22,552 nt of DNA from an uncultured Clostridia bacterium (lineage in GTDB: Bacteria > Bacillota > Clostridia > Christensenellales > UBA1242), in the NCBI GenBank assembly GCA_937907645.1, contig CALCWV010000047.1, positions 1 to 22,552 of the forward strand. Reading direction: 5' to 3'. Positions 21,183 to 22,552 of the stretch are shown here, piece by piece. The notes under the pieces were generated by a model. It had not been told where the DNA came from. It saw only the letters and a list, made by a program, of their open reading frames with translations, and made no database searches. Position 1 is the stretch's first letter, and every line of letters begins with the position of its first letter. Both the position numbers and the translations under genes were made by a program.

Positions 21183-22424
21183 CTATTTTTTTCTTGCAAG
21201 ATGAATGTCATCTTTCTTTCGGCTTGCTAGCTCTTTTATTGGATTTGGCTTGTCCTGATATCTATAATCCTGACCTAATTTTTCGATTGTCTTTTCAATC
21301 ACGACATGAGAAGGAACAAGGTTTTCGTCGTCGATAACTAGCTTTTGATAATTGAAAAAGTCTGCGTTTTCCTTCAATTTCATTATATCAATATATGACT
21401 CTCTATTTGCTGTAAGAGTGATTGTTCTTTCAATAACTCTTCTGATATATTCCTTGTTTGTTCCAAGTTTTAACAGCGTCGGGAACTCGCCGTCGCCGAT
21501 GATATTTCTGTAATCCCCTTTCTCATATTTTTGCAAAAGTTCAATCGATTTCTTTAAATGCGCACACTCCATTTCATAGTGCTCAAGCCAAATATTTTTC
21601 AAGTACTTATTATCTTCTTCGACATATGCGCTGTAGTATAAATAACACTCCGTGTACTCATGAAGAACAAGCTGCTCAAGCCAAGTGCAGTTCGGGTCTT
21701 TTAAACTTTCATACTGGCTTACGTGCTGCTCCTCAACCATCCCAATTTCTGCATAGAGTTTTCTTCCAAGATCGTTTTTGTACCACTGAGCAATGTTCAT
21801 ATAGAAATTCATTGTCTGCTGCTCAGCCGCTGTAATAATATTAGCGACAAGCTTAGAATACAGACTGCTTTTCTTTGCAACCATAGGCTTTTTAATTTCA
21901 TCCTTTGGACATCTATGGTGTGCAATTGTTGGGCGCGCTGGCATTATTTCCGTTAGTCCTCCAACAAGCGGTTTTGCCTCCTCCCCTTTATCCAAAAGCA
22001 GCAAGTTACTAAAGCGATAAAGGTGATCGAAATCTTCAAGAAGAGCAAAATTCAAGGCTTCAATATTATTTTTGTCAGTATCATTTTGAGCTAGAGTTGC
22101 GGTTAGATCAATTGCAAGTTGTTCATAGGAAATCGTCGTTTCCAAAATGTTTTCATTGATTGGTTTCAAACAACTAATCCTCTTTTGTTGCTGTTGCTCC
22201 TGTTTTCTTATTACAGCCACTTCTCTCTTTAAATCCGCATTATTGCAGTTTCTTGAAAACTGGTGCATAAACCAATTGCTTTCAAACTCTAGTCCGTTCA
22301 AAAGTATAACTCTACACTTTGAATATGGCGAAGTAGTCTTTTTGTTGTAAGCCTTTGGATACATTTTTGAAAAGTTGATCCAGTATTTATCTAATTCTTT
22401 TGTTTGTGTCTTTAATGGGTTCAT
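21183..22424 (-). CDS. large ferritin-like (putative diiron) protein
   Basis: No specific family recognised. The 413-residue, helix-rich, soluble protein carries ligands arranged as in a ferritin-like four-helix bundle: Glu201 (AAEQQTMNFY), Glu231-x2-His234 (EEQH), Glu256/Glu259 (HEYTECY) and Glu286-x2-His289 (ECAH). This E, ExxH, E, ExxH order is typical of diiron sites in rubrerythrin-like and related proteins. Residues 100-145 may form another helical pair with EDFDH. The N-terminal 100 residues and the Lys-rich C-terminus are of unknown role, and about 70-80 is Gln-rich. AAAGGAGG lies before the ATG; no clear promoter was found. An oxidative-stress or oxygenase-like role is possible but not shown. 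Confidence 0.75.
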   Translation of the reverse strand: MNPLKTQTKELDKYWINFSKMYPKAYNKKTTSPYSKCRVILLNGLEFESNWFMHQFSRNCNNADLKREVAVIRKQEQQQQKRISCLKPINENILETTISYEQLAIDLTATLAQNDTDKNNIEALNFALLEDFDHLYRFSNLLLLDKGEEAKPLVGGLTEIMPARPTIAHHRCPKDEIKKPMVAKKSSLYSKLVANIITAAEQQTMNFYMNIAQWYKNDLGRKLYAEIGMVEEQHVSQYESLKDPNCTWLEQLVLHEYTECYLYYSAYVEEDNKYLKNIWLEHYEMECAHLKKSIELLQKYEKGDYRNIIGDGEFPTLLKLGTNKEYIRRVIERTITLTANRESYIDIMKLKENADFFNYQKLVIDDENLVPSHVVIEKTIEKLGQDYRYQDKPNPIKELASRKKDDIHLARKK

Positions 22425-22552
22425 TATTGCCTCCTTTGAAAATTATTTCCTAAGCGAGCAAGCTTATACCTTAGCGCAAATATTTTTTATTTTTTAGAAA
22501 AAAGTACGTTTTATTTATTAAAAAGTGTTGCTTTTTTCTTTTTAATTTGATA

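Overview
The window looks like a chromosomal segment from a low-GC, anaerobic, Gram-positive-type bacterium, probably an uncultured gut Clostridia lineage. The evidence is AT-rich intergenic DNA, strong AGGAGG ribosome binding sites, some GTG/TTG starts, consensus TTGACA/TATAAT promoters with 17-nt spacers, a pyruvate:ferredoxin oxidoreductase, an EndoA-type MazF and a comEC-holA gene pair. TGA clearly serves as a stop (comEC, the tethered MBL gene, the shikimate-kinase-like gene), so the standard code is in use. The lineage is inferred; no marker gene that would fix it is present.

Layout. (1) 1-830: tRNA locus read on the minus strand, with a complete tRNA-Gly(GCC) and tRNA-Cys(GCA). Around them lie truncated 5' pieces of tRNA-Gly, a 55-bp direct repeat carrying a tRNA-Leu-like 5' end, and a GC-richer patch with a coding-like frame. 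(2) 975-3198 (minus): an ABC half-transporter interrupted by one in-frame TGA. In front of it is a long leader with a strong promoter, a 27-codon upstream ORF and a Rho-independent terminator, which looks like an attenuator. (3) 3220-7360 (minus): truA, a short alaS lacking the C-terminal C-Ala domain, then a membrane-anchored DUF4097-like beta-repeat protein with its own promoter. (4) 7388-10857 (plus): pyruvate:ferredoxin oxidoreductase, divergent from truA. (5) 10919-12783 (minus): an unrecognised two-domain protein and a membrane-anchored alpha/beta hydrolase. (6) 12879-20475 (minus): a probable six-gene operon, comEC, holA, patatin-like lipase, tethered MBL-fold hydrolase, shikimate-kinase-like protein and transketolase-like protein, ending in a strong terminator. 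(7) 20593-21178 (plus): a toxin-antitoxin pair with MazF and an atypical acidic partner. (8) 21183-22424 (minus): a large ferritin-like protein with two ExxH motifs.

The most notable signals are the following. The ABC-transporter leader resembles drug-inducible ribosome-mediated attenuators. The transketolase-like protein has replaced nearly all catalytic histidines of transketolase. The comEC operon pairs apparently inactive enzyme domains (ComEC C-terminus, P-loop-less shikimate-kinase-like protein) with an intact stand-alone MBL enzyme. MazF has a non-canonical partner. Truncated 5' tRNA pieces flank the Gly-Cys tRNA cluster. All assignments come from reading the sequence; no database search was run.
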